Source: Acetatifactor muris | GTDB lineage: Bacteria > Bacillota > Clostridia > Lachnospirales > Lachnospiraceae | Reading direction: 5' to 3' | Length of the DNA stretch: 64,000 bases | Assembly (NCBI RefSeq): GCF_024623325.1 | Contig: NZ_JANJZD010000017.1 | Location: 62,001-126,000, forward strand | Part shown: positions 1 to 9,282 of the stretch, piece by piece | How the letters are laid out: each line of letters begins with the position of its first letter | Position numbering within the stretch: position 1 is the first letter of the stretch | Made by a program: the position numbers and the translations under genes | The notes under the pieces: generated by a model | The model's database searches: none | Seen by the model: the letters and a program-made list of their open reading frames with translations, nothing else | What the model was told of the DNA's origin: nothing

Positions 1-1126
1 TTACGATCACGCCGCCGTCCAGCTCGATGACAAGACACTCCCTGCCGTTTATTCTGCGGGTTTCAATCAAATCGGTGCGTTCCGGATTGACCTTGATGAC
101 GATATCCGGAGTTTTCACCTCGAAGGAACGAGTGTTCATAACATTGGACATGAGCAGGGAAGTATTCTCCCCGGCTGTTTCGTCGTAATGCCGGTCAAAT
201 TCATCCAGCTTGTCATTTGCCACGCCGCTGTCGGCCAGAATGGTTTTGACTTCATTTTTATCCAGTACAAGTGGTTCCGGTGCCTCTCTGTGCTCTTCCG
301 CCAGCTCGGTGAACCGGTCGTGAATGCTTTTTACCACTTCGATATCGCAGTCTTCTCCCAGGGTATCTTCTATCAGAGCCTGAAAGGTTTCTTTCTGGCT
401 GTCGGCGGAGAGGGGCAGGGGACAGCCAAACAGCTGTTCCACGAATCCTTCCTTTAACTCTTCCGAATTTTTCGAATAGTACAGAAGGCTGTGAATATCC
501 GCGCTTCTGTCAGTGAAGGCCGGGAAGAGGAAACCTGCCTCGGGAAGAGATACCACCCAGTCCCGGGTACGGTTTCGGAATGTATTTTCCTCTGCGTCAT
601 AACTCAGGCCTGGCCTGGACAGCTCAACGGGACAGATACAGGACAGTATGTATTCATAGATTTCATCGGAGGCATCCTCCATTTCCAGACCGTCCGTGGT
701 CCTTCCCGGCACATCATAGATGTCATGGATGATCAGAATCAGATAATTTCCCACATATTCATAGTTTTCGATGATTTTATCATAGTAGGCTTCCAGCAGG
801 GCATCATCTTTCAGCTTGCTGTCTCTCAGGCGCAGCAGAAATTCATGGGTATTGTCCGGAGATTCCGTGTCTGCGGCAAGCCCGGCCACTTCCAGAGACA
901 GAGGGAAATCCAGGGTCAGGAGGTTTCTGCCCAGAGTTCCGGACAGAACCTTCCGCAGAATTTCGAAGTATTTGAACATTTCCTCTTCGGGAAGGGCCAG
1001 AAAGGCCTGCTTCAGCTCGGTTTTTTTATTTTTCTCCCCATCCACATAACAGCCGCAGATACGTGTGATAGAGCAGTTTTTGGGTGTGAGCAGCTTTTTG
1101 ATTTCTGCAATCTCTTTTTTGGTCAT
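1..1126 (-). CDS. DUF4317 family protein, partial (C-terminal end cut by window edge)
   Basis: Translating the minus strand from the ATG at 1126 gives 375 codons without a stop, running off the left edge. The protein begins MTKKEIAEIKKLL and soon has a CGCYVDGEKNK segment; the lysine-rich start, the C-x-C-Y-V-x-G-E-K motif and the following short acidic helices match DUF4317, a Firmicutes family of unknown function usually about 400 residues long. Probably only a short C-terminal tail is missing. A good ribosome binding site (aaggagt) lies just upstream. There is no signal peptide or membrane segment, so it is probably cytoplasmic. The gene is transcribed away from mscL. Function unknown. Confidence 0.8.
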   Translation of the reverse strand, partial: MTKKEIAEIKKLLTPKNCSITRICGCYVDGEKNKKTELKQAFLALPEEEMFKYFEILRKVLSGTLGRNLLTLDFPLSLEVAGLAADTESPDNTHEFLLRLRDSKLKDDALLEAYYDKIIENYEYVGNYLILIIHDIYDVPGRTTDGLEMEDASDEIYEYILSCICPVELSRPGLSYDAEENTFRNRTRDWVVSLPEAGFLFPAFTDRSADIHSLLYYSKNSEELKEGFVEQLFGCPLPLSADSQKETFQALIEDTLGEDCDIEVVKSIHDRFTELAEEHREAPEPLVLDKNEVKTILADSGVANDKLDEFDRHYDETAGENTSLLMSNVMNTRSFEVKTPDIVIKVNPERTDLIETRRINGRECLVIELDGGVIV

Positions 1127-1324
1127 AGCGTCAACTCCTTAAATTGATTTCGGTCTGTTTTTACGGCACTTGTTCAGTATATACCAAAATTTATGGGCGG
1201 GCAAGTTACAAATGGGTTGTGGCAGGAGAATTCTTGTGATACTATTAATAGGATGGATTTGGAATGTCAGAAAAGCAAAGCAGCTGTACAGACTGATAAA
1301 ATATACAGAAAGGCAGGAAAACAG

Positions 1325-1798
1325 ATGGGCAGGAAAGAAAAAAAGGATTTTCAAGGGAAGGGATTTGTAGCGGAGTTCAGAAAGTTTATTACAAGAGGGA
1401 ATGTGCTGGATATGGCAGTGGGTGTCATTGTGGGCGGCGCGTTTACTTCCATTGTGACTTCGCTGAACCAGGATATTCTGACACCGATACTGGGCATTTT
1501 CGGCGGTACGGATTTCAGCTATCTGTCTGTTACTCTGGGCGGCGGGGAAAATGCGCCGGTGCTTTATTACGGGAAATTTATTACAGCAATTATCAATTTC
1601 CTGATTACGGCGCTGGTTATTTTCTGTCTGATTAAAGTGATCAACGCGCTGAGTGACAGGATGAAGAAAAAGGAAGAGGACAAGCCTGCCGCACCCACTA
1701 CGAAGAAGTGTCCCTATTGTCTCAGTGAGATTCCGAAAGAGGCGCTCAGATGCCCTCACTGTACTTCTCATCTGGATGAAAAGAAGGAGAACCGGTAA
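1325..1798 (+). CDS. mscL: Large-conductance mechanosensitive channel with C-terminal zinc ribbon
   Basis: 157 residues. The first ~105 residues are a typical MscL: an amphipathic start (EFRKFITRGNVLDMAVGVIVGG), TM1, a periplasm-facing loop and TM2 (ITAIINFLITALVIFCLIKV). MscL opens under membrane tension to release solutes during osmotic downshock. After the usual cytoplasmic helix there is an extra tail with two CxxC pairs, CPYC...CPHC, which reads as a small zinc ribbon; standard MscL proteins of ~136 residues lack it. The ATG at 1325 follows an aggcagg Shine-Dalgarno; the frame is open further upstream without a good site. The gene is followed within 30 bases by a TPR lipoprotein and may be co-transcribed. 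Confidence 0.92.
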   Translation: MGRKEKKDFQGKGFVAEFRKFITRGNVLDMAVGVIVGGAFTSIVTSLNQDILTPILGIFGGTDFSYLSVTLGGGENAPVLYYGKFITAIINFLITALVIFCLIKVINALSDRMKKKEEDKPAAPTTKKCPYCLSEIPKEALRCPHCTSHLDEKKENR

Positions 1799-1828
1799 AT
1801 TATCGGTATGCCGGACAGGGAGGCCGCT

Positions 1829-2884
1829 ATGTTTTTACTAAAAAGAGGAAAAAAATGGATCTGTCTGATGGCAGGTGCGCTGACAGCTGTCATACTGGGA
1901 GGCTGCGGCGGAGCCGGGGAGAAGACCCAGAGTGCCATGCAGATGATTCAGGAGCTGGATTATCAGGGGGCGCTTGCGCAGCTGGACAGTGCGGAGGAGA
2001 GCGGGGAGAACAGCAGACTGATTAACAGAGCCAGGGGAATCGCCTGCATGGGACTGATTGACTATGAAGGGGCGGCTGCTTTTTTTGAGGCGGCCATTGC
2101 AGGCAGTGACGGTCTGGTGCAGAGTATAGATTATGATCTGAATTTCTATCTGGCTGCAGCTTACACCAAGAGTGAAAGATACAAAGAGGCGGAGGAAATC
2201 TATAATGCGGTGCTTGCCCTGCGCCCGAATGAAGAGGACGCCTATTTCCTCCGGGGAAATGTGCGTCTGGCGCTGAACAATTATGAGGAGGCCATCGCGG
2301 ATTTCGATAAGGCTATTTCCATGAACCCTGCAAATTACGACCGGCTGATAGAAATATTTGAAGTGCTGGATTATTACGGGCATGGAGAGGCGGGGCAGGT
2401 TTATCTGCGGAATGCTCTGGAGTCCGGGGGAAAGGACATGGACAAATACGTCAGCGGCCGCATTTATTATTTTCTTGGAGAATATCAGAATGCCTATATG
2501 GCGCTGGAGGAAGCGAGAGAGAAGGGCGGCGCGGAGAGTTATCTGTATCTGGGCAGAGCCTATGAGGCCACAGGGGACTACAACTACGCGGCCAACGTTT
2601 ACAACAGCTACCTGGAGAATAACGAGGGTAATGCGGAAATGTACAACCAGCTGGGACTCTGTGAGATGACCCGGGGAGAGTATCTGAAAGCGCTGGAGGC
2701 TTTTCAGGCGGGTATGCAGCTGAAGGATACCGCCATGATGCAGACTTTGTCCTTCAATGAGATTGTGGCTTATGAATTCCTGGGAGAGTACAGGCAGGCA
2801 CAGGTTCTGATGGAAAATTATCTGAAGAATTATCCTGATGACGAGCAGGCGAAGAGAGAGTACGAATTCCTTTCCACCAGATAA
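1829..2884 (+). CDS. Tetratricopeptide-repeat lipoprotein
   Basis: 351 residues from the ATG at 1829, chosen because gggagg sits five bases upstream; an in-frame ATG at 1808 lacks a site. The N-terminus has basic residues, a hydrophobic stretch and a lipobox ending LGGC, so the mature protein should be anchored to the outer face of the membrane. The rest is a series of TPR helices, for example the A-x-Y-x-K-S-E-R-Y-K-E-A-E-x-I-Y repeat near residue 115 and NNYEEAIADFDKAI near residue 150. TPR arrays bind other proteins; no enzyme domain is present. It probably shares a transcript with mscL and ends at the strong terminator at 2911-2938. The partner is unknown. Confidence 0.85.
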   Translation: MFLLKRGKKWICLMAGALTAVILGGCGGAGEKTQSAMQMIQELDYQGALAQLDSAEESGENSRLINRARGIACMGLIDYEGAAAFFEAAIAGSDGLVQSIDYDLNFYLAAAYTKSERYKEAEEIYNAVLALRPNEEDAYFLRGNVRLALNNYEEAIADFDKAISMNPANYDRLIEIFEVLDYYGHGEAGQVYLRNALESGGKDMDKYVSGRIYYFLGEYQNAYMALEEAREKGGAESYLYLGRAYEATGDYNYAANVYNSYLENNEGNAEMYNQLGLCEMTRGEYLKALEAFQAGMQLKDTAMMQTLSFNEIVAYEFLGEYRQAQVLMENYLKNYPDDEQAKREYEFLSTR

Positions 2885-2910
2885 AATGATACAGGAAGTA
2901 CAAAGGAAAA

Positions 2911-2938
2911 AAGCATCGGCCGAAGGCCGATGCTTTTT
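2911..2938. terminator. Bidirectional rho-independent terminator
   Basis: An 11-bp perfect stem (aagcatcggcc / ggccgatgctt) with a GAA loop, an A-run on the left and a T-run on the right. It lies between the convergent TPR lipoprotein and cold shock genes and can stop both. Confidence 0.93.
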
Positions 2939-2960
2939 ACTGTCTGGCTGCAAGAAGCAA

Positions 2961-3176
2961 TTAAGCTACAACAGTAACGTTGGTAGCACGGATTTTGCTG
3001 CTGTTCTGGGGATCACATTCGGTATCGAAAGTAACCTTCTGACCTTCTTCAAGAGACTTGAATCCCTCAGCATTGATGGCGGAAAAATGTACGAATACTT
3101 CTTCTCCGGTAGCATCATTGGTGATGAATCCGTAACCCTTCTGTGCATTAAACCATTTTACTGTACCGTTATTCAT
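2961..3176 (-). CDS. csp: Cold shock protein (CspA family)
   Basis: 71 residues, the full length for a single cold shock domain. It starts [18 protein letters not shown], and the RNP1 (KGYGFI) and RNP2 (VFVHF) RNA-binding motifs are both intact. Such proteins are RNA chaperones that keep mRNA single-stranded in the cold and in growth. The ribosome binding site is a strong aaggaggt. The gene has its own promoter at 3323-3352 and a leader of about 140 bases containing a large inverted repeat, an arrangement known for temperature-responsive csp mRNAs. Confidence 0.95.
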   Translation of the reverse strand: MNNGTVKWFNAQKGYGFITNDATGEEVFVHFSAINAEGFKSLEEGQKVTFDTECDPQNSSKIRATNVTVVA

Positions 3177-3236
3177 TTAGGTACCTCCTTCATAATATTT
3201 GGTATTTTACGATTCTAAATCCTCGGGCAGAAAAAT

Positions 3237-3290
3237 CACATATTTTTGTAAACCATCATTAAAAGTAACAGTGACTTACAAAAATATGTG
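3237..3290 (-). repeat. Inverted repeat in the csp mRNA leader
   Basis: A perfect 15-bp inverted repeat: cacatatttttgtaa at 3237-3251 and its complement at 3276-3290, separated by 24 bases. It lies in the predicted 5' leader of csp, between promoter and ribosome binding site. It is AT-rich and has no T-run, so it is more likely a leader structure than a terminator. Confidence 0.7.
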
Positions 3291-3322
3291 AGTTCAATGA
3301 CTTTCATTTAGAATACGGTTGC

Positions 3323-3352
3323 AGTATACCACCATTCTATACGTAATGTCAA
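3323..3352 (-). promoter_or_regulatory. Sigma-A promoter of csp
   Basis: Read on the minus strand: TTGACA, 18 bases, TATACT. Transcription would start near 3316, giving a leader of about 140 bases before the csp start codon. Confidence 0.8.
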
Positions 3353-3433
3353 TAAGTTTTTTTGAAAATGTGCATAGATTTTTGAGGTTCAGGGAAAACT
3401 TGGTACAAATCGTTTAACTTGGAGGATTTTCCT

Positions 3434-4096
3434 ATGATGATGAATGTATTGTGGATGATGACAGCGTTGGTTGCAGGGTTTATGGTGGGCAGGATATCCA
3501 TGTATTCCATGTACGGACAGGTGGATGGGGAAGAGACGGAAGAGGCCTCTGCTCCTCAGGAGGAGAGAAAGCGGTTCCGGCGGGGAAGAGGACACAGAAC
3601 AGAAGAGAAAGGACAGTTCTGGTCCGTGGGAAGTCCGGCATCCGGTGATGTGACGCTGCAGAGGGAGGGAGAACATCCCACAGTGGTAATCCATCCTGAC
3701 AGCGACAGAATCTATGCGCCGGCGGGCGGAAAAGTCACCAGACTGTTTCCCATGGGCAATGCGCTGCTGTTTACCACGGATTTTGGGACAGAATTATACA
3801 TTCAGGCAGGAGATCGAAACGACGAGCTTCTGGTCCGACACTATCGCCCCAGAATTGTTCAGAACGAAGTAGTGGAAAAAGGAAAGCTGCTTCTGGAATT
3901 TGACAGGGCAGGCCTGGTGACGGAAGGCGCCTCTGCAGAAGTACTTGTCTGTGTGGAGAACTGTTTCTACGGCGGGGAGGTGCGGCTGACGGCCGGTGAA
4001 TATGTGAAAGTCGGTGAAGAAATTCTGCAGGTATGTGAAAAAACCGCGCAGGAGTCTTTTTCCAAAGCCCGTGCGGTGTCTGTCAAGACTTCCTGA
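3434..4096 (+). CDS. Membrane-anchored glucose-EIIA-like protein lacking active-site histidines
   Basis: 220 residues from the ATG at 3434, eight bases after ggagg. Residues 1-25 form one membrane segment, followed by a charged linker rich in Glu and Arg (to about residue 60). Residues ~75-190 follow the EIIA-glucose fold: IYAPAGGKVTRLF, then a GTELYI strand and a V-x-K-G-K-L-L-L-E-F-D end. In working EIIA the two histidines lie in HA and HxG motifs; here the aligned positions read NA (in PMGNALLFTTDFG) and QAG. The protein therefore probably cannot carry phosphate and may be a sensor or scaffold. No PTS gene is adjacent. The fold assignment is reasonably firm, the role unknown. Confidence 0.7.
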   Translation: MMMNVLWMMTALVAGFMVGRISMYSMYGQVDGEETEEASAPQEERKRFRRGRGHRTEEKGQFWSVGSPASGDVTLQREGEHPTVVIHPDSDRIYAPAGGKVTRLFPMGNALLFTTDFGTELYIQAGDRNDELLVRHYRPRIVQNEVVEKGKLLLEFDRAGLVTEGASAEVLVCVENCFYGGEVRLTAGEYVKVGEEILQVCEKTAQESFSKARAVSVKTS

Positions 4097-4211
4097 TTTT
4101 CAGGAAGAAATAAGGCTGTTCCACTATATCTTAATAAATGGATAAGACGGTTAAGATTTGAATATTGTCAGACTGTGAGAGATATGAGATAATAATTTCA
4201 CCAACAGGAAA

Positions 4212-4248
4212 CGCGCCAGGGAGATAAATCTTCCTGGTGTTGCTTTTT
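4212..4248 (+). terminator. Rho-independent terminator after the EIIA-like gene
   Basis: A 12-bp stem with G-T wobbles (gcgccagggaga / tcttcctggtgt), TAAA loop, followed by tgcttttt. It lies 115 bases after the upstream stop. The rest of 4097-4375 holds no recognisable gene. Confidence 0.75.
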
Positions 4249-4375
4249 AACAATTTATGCCTGAGGTTCTGACTGGCAGCCTGTTAAGAGGCGGGCAGAC
4301 TAGGGTGTGGGAGGACGTTTCTGCGGTCTGGACATGAGCCACAGAGTGGAACAAAGAATACAGGAGGAAATGGCC

Positions 4376-6784
4376 ATGATGGATGTATTTTTGCCGAAAA
4401 AGGAAGCGATTGAAAAAGTCCGGAGGGAGAAAAACGCGTTGTTTCTGGAGCAGGAGACGGGATTGCTTCGGCTTCTGCCCCAGACAGATACGGCTGTGCG
4501 GATATCCTGGAGCCGGGACGGACAGTTTGAAAAGCGGCAGGGAGAAGTGTATGCGGATTTGTCGGACACGGCTTCCTGGAATTGGAAGGAAGAAGAGAGC
4601 AGAATTCTTCTGTGGACAGACAAGCTGTGTCTGGCAATTGACAGACAGACCGGATCCATCCGTTATGAGAAGCCGGACGGGACACTGCTGCTGGCGGAAC
4701 GCGGGAAGCAGTGCAGGGAGATGGAAAGCTTTCCCGTATACAAAACGGTGGTAAACGATCGAATGGAAGTGGAAGAAGTGGTGACGCCGGACGGAGTAAA
4801 AAAGAGGATCAAGGCGGCAGACAGAGTACATGACGGCAATTTGTATCACACCCGGGTCTACTTTGATTTCCAGCCTGGAGAAGTACTGCTGGGGCTGGGG
4901 CAGGATGAAGCAGGGGTGTGGGACCTGCGGCATACCACCCGCTATGGACATCAGGCCAACCGCAAGATCGCGCTTCCCATGTTCGTTTCCGGCAGGCAGT
5001 ATGGGATTCTGTCAGGTACACAGTCTGCGTTTTTGTTCTGTGATACAGGGGAGAAGGCTTATTTCCAGACAGAGGCGGACAGCTTTCTGGACTATTATTT
5101 CCTGGGCGGAGAAGGTCTGTTTGAAGTGATACGCGATTTTCGCAGACTCACCGGAAAGGCAGCGATTCCTCCGGAATGGGCTTTCGGCTACATTCAGTCT
5201 CAGGAGCGCTATGAAAGCGCGGAGGAACTGATCTCTGTGGCCGGAGAGTTCAGACGGCGGCAGCTGGGACTGGACTGTCTGGTTCTGGACTGGATGTCCT
5301 GGGAGAATGGAAAATGGGGGCAGAAAAGCTTCGATCCCGTGCGATTTCCCGATCCTGCGGGACTGATGGAACGTCTGCATGAACAGCAGGTGCATTTCAT
5401 GCTGTCCATCTGGCCCAATATGAGCAAAGAGACTGAAAATTACCGGGAATTTGCAGAGAGAAAGCTTCTGCTGCCGGGCACGGAAATCTATGATGCTTTT
5501 TCACCGGAGGCCAGGCAGCTTTACTGGAAACAGGTGAAGGAGAAGCTCTTTGGCTGCGGCATCGACGCCTGGTGGTGCGATTCCAGTGAACCGTTGTCAC
5601 CGGAGTGGGAGCGGCGGATGGAACCGGAGGCGGGAGAACTGTATCGGGAATATGTGGAAGAGGCATCAAAAGTTATGCCCGCGGATCAGATCAATGTCTT
5701 TGGGCTGTATCATGCCCGGGGGCTCTGGGAAGGCCAGAGAAGCACAGACGACGGAAAGAGAGTGATGAATCTGACCAGAAGCGGATGGGCGGGAAGCCAG
5801 AGATACGGAACCGTGCTCTGGTCCGGGGATATTGCGGCAGACTGGGGGACCCTGAGGCATCAGATCGCGGCGGGACTGCAGTTCTGTGCCGGCGGGCTTC
5901 CCTACTGGACTCTGGATATCGGGGCTTTCTTCGTTAAGAAAGGGATTCAGTGGTTCTGGAACGGGGAATACCCCGGGGGACTTGAGGATGCCGGTTACAG
6001 GGAACTGTATGTGAGGTGGTTCCAGTATGCCGCTTTTCTGCCCATATTCCGGGCCCATGGGACGGATGTGAGAAGGGAACCCTGGCAGTTTGGAGCAGAG
6101 GGGGATCTCTTCTATGAAGCGCTGCGGGAGGCGATTCGTCTGCGCTACAGTCTGCTGCCTTATCTGTATTCCCTTGCGGGAGAAGTCTATCTGGAGGACG
6201 GCATGATGATGCGTCCGCTGATGTTCGATTTTCCGGAGGATGAGAAGGTATTCCGGATTTCCGACCAGTATATGCTGGGAGACGCACTGATGATTTGTCC
6301 GGTGACGGTTCCCATGTATTATGAAAAAGGCGGACGGTCCATAGAGACGGGGACACGGAAAGTGAGGAAGGTATATCTGCCCGCAGGCACAGACTGGTAT
6401 GACTGGCACACAGGAGAGCGCCTTTCCGGCGGACAGGAGACAGAGACTTCGGCGCCTCTGTCACAGATTCCCGTATTCGTACGGGCAGGTTCCATCATAC
6501 CTGTGAGAGTGCCTGGCATGAGCAGCGCGGCCATGAGAGGGACACCTGTGACGCTGCAGGTTTATCCCGGAAGAGATGCTGCATTTACACTTTACGAGGA
6601 TGCGGGAGACGGCTACGGATATGAGGAAGGTGCCTGCTGTCGGACGAGAATTACCTGGGACGAGGAGACCGAACAGGTGGACTGGGTATCGGAAGGAGAT
6701 CTGGCGTATCGGCAGGGGGAACTGCAGGTAAAGCTTATCCGGGCGGATGCGGTTCAGACACATGAGGAAATGGAAAAACAGTAG
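4376..6784 (+). CDS. Glycoside hydrolase family 31 (alpha-glucosidase/alpha-xylosidase type)
   Basis: About 802 residues from the ATG at 4376; the aggagg at 4362-4367 is eight bases away, whereas the in-frame ATG at 4370 is too close and that at 4307 has no site. The N-terminal beta-sandwich is followed by the GH31 barrel. The catalytic nucleophile lies in GIDAWWCDSSEP (Asp near 402) and the acid/base in VLWSGDIAADWG (Asp near 484); PIFRAHGTDVRREPW is a substrate-site motif. GH31 enzymes retain configuration and release alpha-linked glucose or xylose. No signal peptide, so it is intracellular and acts on imported oligosaccharides. It lies about 50 bases before a GH2 gene and probably shares its transcript. 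The exact substrate cannot be told. Confidence 0.9.
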   Translation: MMDVFLPKKEAIEKVRREKNALFLEQETGLLRLLPQTDTAVRISWSRDGQFEKRQGEVYADLSDTASWNWKEEESRILLWTDKLCLAIDRQTGSIRYEKPDGTLLLAERGKQCREMESFPVYKTVVNDRMEVEEVVTPDGVKKRIKAADRVHDGNLYHTRVYFDFQPGEVLLGLGQDEAGVWDLRHTTRYGHQANRKIALPMFVSGRQYGILSGTQSAFLFCDTGEKAYFQTEADSFLDYYFLGGEGLFEVIRDFRRLTGKAAIPPEWAFGYIQSQERYESAEELISVAGEFRRRQLGLDCLVLDWMSWENGKWGQKSFDPVRFPDPAGLMERLHEQQVHFMLSIWPNMSKETENYREFAERKLLLPGTEIYDAFSPEARQLYWKQVKEKLFGCGIDAWWCDSSEPLSPEWERRMEPEAGELYREYVEEASKVMPADQINVFGLYHARGLWEGQRSTDDGKRVMNLTRSGWAGSQRYGTVLWSGDIAADWGTLRHQIAAGLQFCAGGLPYWTLDIGAFFVKKGIQWFWNGEYPGGLEDAGYRELYVRWFQYAAFLPIFRAHGTDVRREPWQFGAEGDLFYEALREAIRLRYSLLPYLYSLAGEVYLEDGMMMRPLMFDFPEDEKVFRISDQYMLGDALMICPVTVPMYYEKGGRSIETGTRKVRKVYLPAGTDWYDWHTGERLSGGQETETSAPLSQIPVFVRAGSIIPVRVPGMSSAAMRGTPVTLQVYPGRDAAFTLYEDAGDGYGYEEGACCRTRITWDEETEQVDWVSEGDLAYRQGELQVKLIRADAVQTHEEMEKQ

Positions 6785-6836
6785 TGCGGGCGGGGGAGGC
6801 TGCCTCGGGCGAAACTGGAATAGGAGAAGCAGAAAA

Positions 6837-9269
6837 ATGGAGAGAATACATATTTTATGGAACCGGGACTGGAAATTCATGCATGGATATTTCCCGGATG
6901 CGGCGGGAGCGGAGTTTGATGATTCAGAATGGTACGACATTGGTCTGCCGCATTCCTTCGGAATTCCCTATTTTATGGAAAAAGATTTTTATGTGGGTTA
7001 CGGCTGCTATCGGAAACGGCTGTATATTGAAAAGGCGTGGCTGGGCCGGCGGATTCTTCTGGAGTTCCAGGGAGTCTTTCAGGAAACGGAAATCTATGTG
7101 AACGGAAGTCTGACCGGCACCCATAAAGGCGGCTATACCGCTTTTGTGACGGATATTACGGATGCCGTGACGGCAGGGGAGAATATCGTGTTTATCAGAG
7201 TGAATAATCTCTGGAATCCCAGACTTGCGCCCAGGGCGGGAGAGCATGTGTTCAACGGAGGCATTTACCGGGATGTAAGTCTGATTGTGACAGACCCGGT
7301 TCATGTGGCCTGGTATGGAACCTTTGTGACAACGCCGGAAATTTCCGGGGAACGGGCGACAGTGGAGATTGCCACGGAAGTGGAAAATCAGGAAACGTGT
7401 GAGGTGGGCTGCCGACTGATTTCTGTTATCCGGTACGAAGAACAGGAAGTGGCGCGGGCAGAGGGAGAGATGACAGTGGGAGCGGGGGAGACCGCGGTGC
7501 TTCGACAGCGCACTGCCGTTCTGCAGCCAAAGCTCTGGAGCCCGGAAGCGCCCCGCTTATATCAGGCAGAGACCCTTGTGTATACAGAAGGGCAGCTGAG
7601 GGACCGGTATGAGACAACTTTCGGCATCCGCTGGTTTGCGTTCACTGCAGACAGGGGCTTTTTCCTGAACGGGGAACATTATGAGATTCACGGGGCCAAT
7701 GTTCATCAGGACCATGCGGGCTGGTCGGATGCCGTGACACATACGGGAATCACCCGGGACATCGGGATGGTGAAGGAATGCGGTATGAACTTTATCAGAG
7801 GCTCTCATTATCCGCATCACACTTTTTTCGCAGGGGAATGCGACAGACAGGGAGTGCTGTTCTGGTCGGAGAACTGTTTTTGGGGGACCGGAGGAGCGAA
7901 GGTGGAAGGATACTGGACTGCCAGCGCCTATCCGGTGAAAGAGGAGGACGAAGCGGAATTTGAGGAGAGCTGTGTCCGCTCTCTTACGGAAATGATCAGG
8001 ACCAACCGGAATCATCCCAGCATTATCGTGTGGAGTATGTGCAACGAACCCTTTTTCACCGATGCGGCTACAACGGACAAAGCGAAAGCACTGCTGAGAA
8101 AGCTGGTGGAGGTTTCTCACAGTCTGGATGCCACGAGACCTGCGGCCATTGGCGGCGCCCAGAGAGGCGGATTTGACACCCTGGGCGATCTGGCGGGCTA
8201 TAACGGAGACGGCGCGGCGATTTTCCATGATCCGGGATTTCCCAGCTTTGTATCAGAATACGGGAGTACGGTGGCAGACCGGCCGGGAACCTTTGCGTCC
8301 CGCTATACGGACGGGGTGGAGCAGCCTTATGCATGGCGCAGCGGCAAGTCGCTCTGGTGCGCGTTCCATCATGGCAGTATCCTGTATGATATGGGGCATA
8401 TGGGAATCATTGATTATCACAGACTGCCGCTGGATGCCTGGTACTGGTACCGGGAGCAGCTGACGGGAAAGCCGCGGCCGGAGAGTGCGGTGGAGGGAGT
8501 TGCTCATGCGCTTACGCTTACCGCGGACCGGGAAGTTATCTCAGATGACGGAACGCAGGATACACAGCTGGTAGTGGCGCTTCTGGATGCGGAGGGCCGG
8601 CGCCTATCCAATTCCTGCCAGGTGACACTGTCTGTGGTCAGCGGAGGTGGCAGATTCCCTACCGGAAAACGTTTTGTAATGTCAGCGGAGAAGGGAAGCT
8701 TTCTGGACGGTCTGGGTGCCATTGAAATGCGGGGACTCTATGGAGGCGACACTGTGATACGGGCGGAGGCGGAAGGCGTGATTCCGGCGGAAATCCTCAT
8801 TCATGTGAACGGAGAGGAAAAAAGAGAGGGAGCATTTGAGAATGAATTGCTTCCGCCGCCCAGTGTGATGAAGGCTCCAAAGGGAGAGAAACTTTATGAG
8901 ATCGGCATAAACCGGCCGGTTTTCAGCAGCAGCGCGGCGGAAAAGTTCCCCGCCCGGAGTGTCACTGACGGAAGCTGGGATACCTGCTGGCGTCCGGCGG
9001 AGAAGAAGGACGGAGAATGGATTATGGTGGATATGGAAGGCACAAAGGAAATCCGTGAGATTCGGATAACCTTTGCGGAGATGGCGCATGGAGAATTTGA
9101 GGTGTCTCTGTCCGGGAACAGGGAGGGATTCGAAGTGCTTTATGTGTCCGGAGAGAGACCGGAGCTGACCCATCTGACCTTAAAACCTCAGGATAAAGAG
9201 GCACGTTTTATCCGGATTCGCTTTTTGGAACAGGCGGTGGGTGTCCGCAGGATGGAGATACTGGCATAG
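6837..9269 (+). CDS. Glycoside hydrolase family 2 (beta-galactosidase-like) with C-terminal discoidin-type domain
   Basis: 810 residues from the ATG at 6837 behind aggag. Domain order: sugar-binding jelly roll (~1-170), Ig-like domain (~175-270), TIM barrel (~275-590), an Ig-like/DUF4982-type region (~600-690) and a C-terminal F5/8-type (discoidin) domain (~700-810). The acid/base glutamate is in WSMCNEPFF (near 403) and the nucleophile in FVSEYGS (near 473). GH2 enzymes cleave beta-galactosides, beta-mannosides or beta-glucuronides; the subtype is not resolved. There is no signal peptide, so the discoidin domain is probably used inside the cell. It follows the GH31 gene and ends next to a dehydrogenase remnant, suggesting a once longer sugar-use operon. 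Confidence 0.9.
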   Translation: MERIHILWNRDWKFMHGYFPDAAGAEFDDSEWYDIGLPHSFGIPYFMEKDFYVGYGCYRKRLYIEKAWLGRRILLEFQGVFQETEIYVNGSLTGTHKGGYTAFVTDITDAVTAGENIVFIRVNNLWNPRLAPRAGEHVFNGGIYRDVSLIVTDPVHVAWYGTFVTTPEISGERATVEIATEVENQETCEVGCRLISVIRYEEQEVARAEGEMTVGAGETAVLRQRTAVLQPKLWSPEAPRLYQAETLVYTEGQLRDRYETTFGIRWFAFTADRGFFLNGEHYEIHGANVHQDHAGWSDAVTHTGITRDIGMVKECGMNFIRGSHYPHHTFFAGECDRQGVLFWSENCFWGTGGAKVEGYWTASAYPVKEEDEAEFEESCVRSLTEMIRTNRNHPSIIVWSMCNEPFFTDAATTDKAKALLRKLVEVSHSLDATRPAAIGGAQRGGFDTLGDLAGYNGDGAAIFHDPGFPSFVSEYGSTVADRPGTFASRYTDGVEQPYAWRSGKSLWCAFHHGSILYDMGHMGIIDYHRLPLDAWYWYREQLTGKPRPESAVEGVAHALTLTADREVISDDGTQDTQLVVALLDAEGRRLSNSCQVTLSVVSGGGRFPTGKRFVMSAEKGSFLDGLGAIEMRGLYGGDTVIRAEAEGVIPAEILIHVNGEEKREGAFENELLPPPSVMKAPKGEKLYEIGINRPVFSSSAAEKFPARSVTDGSWDTCWRPAEKKDGEWIMVDMEGTKEIREIRITFAEMAHGEFEVSLSGNREGFEVLYVSGERPELTHLTLKPQDKEARFIRIRFLEQAVGVRRMEILA

Positions 9270-9282
9270 AGGAGTGTGTAAA

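Noticed and set aside
188..1147. Plus-strand open frames at the left edge
   Set aside because: They are antisense to the DUF4317 gene, which has a proper start, ribosome site and recognisable family motifs.
4307..4376. Longer N-terminus for the GH31 enzyme
   Set aside because: The ATG at 4307 has no ribosome site, and the extra residues do not look like GH31 sequence, while aggagg lies correctly before 4376.
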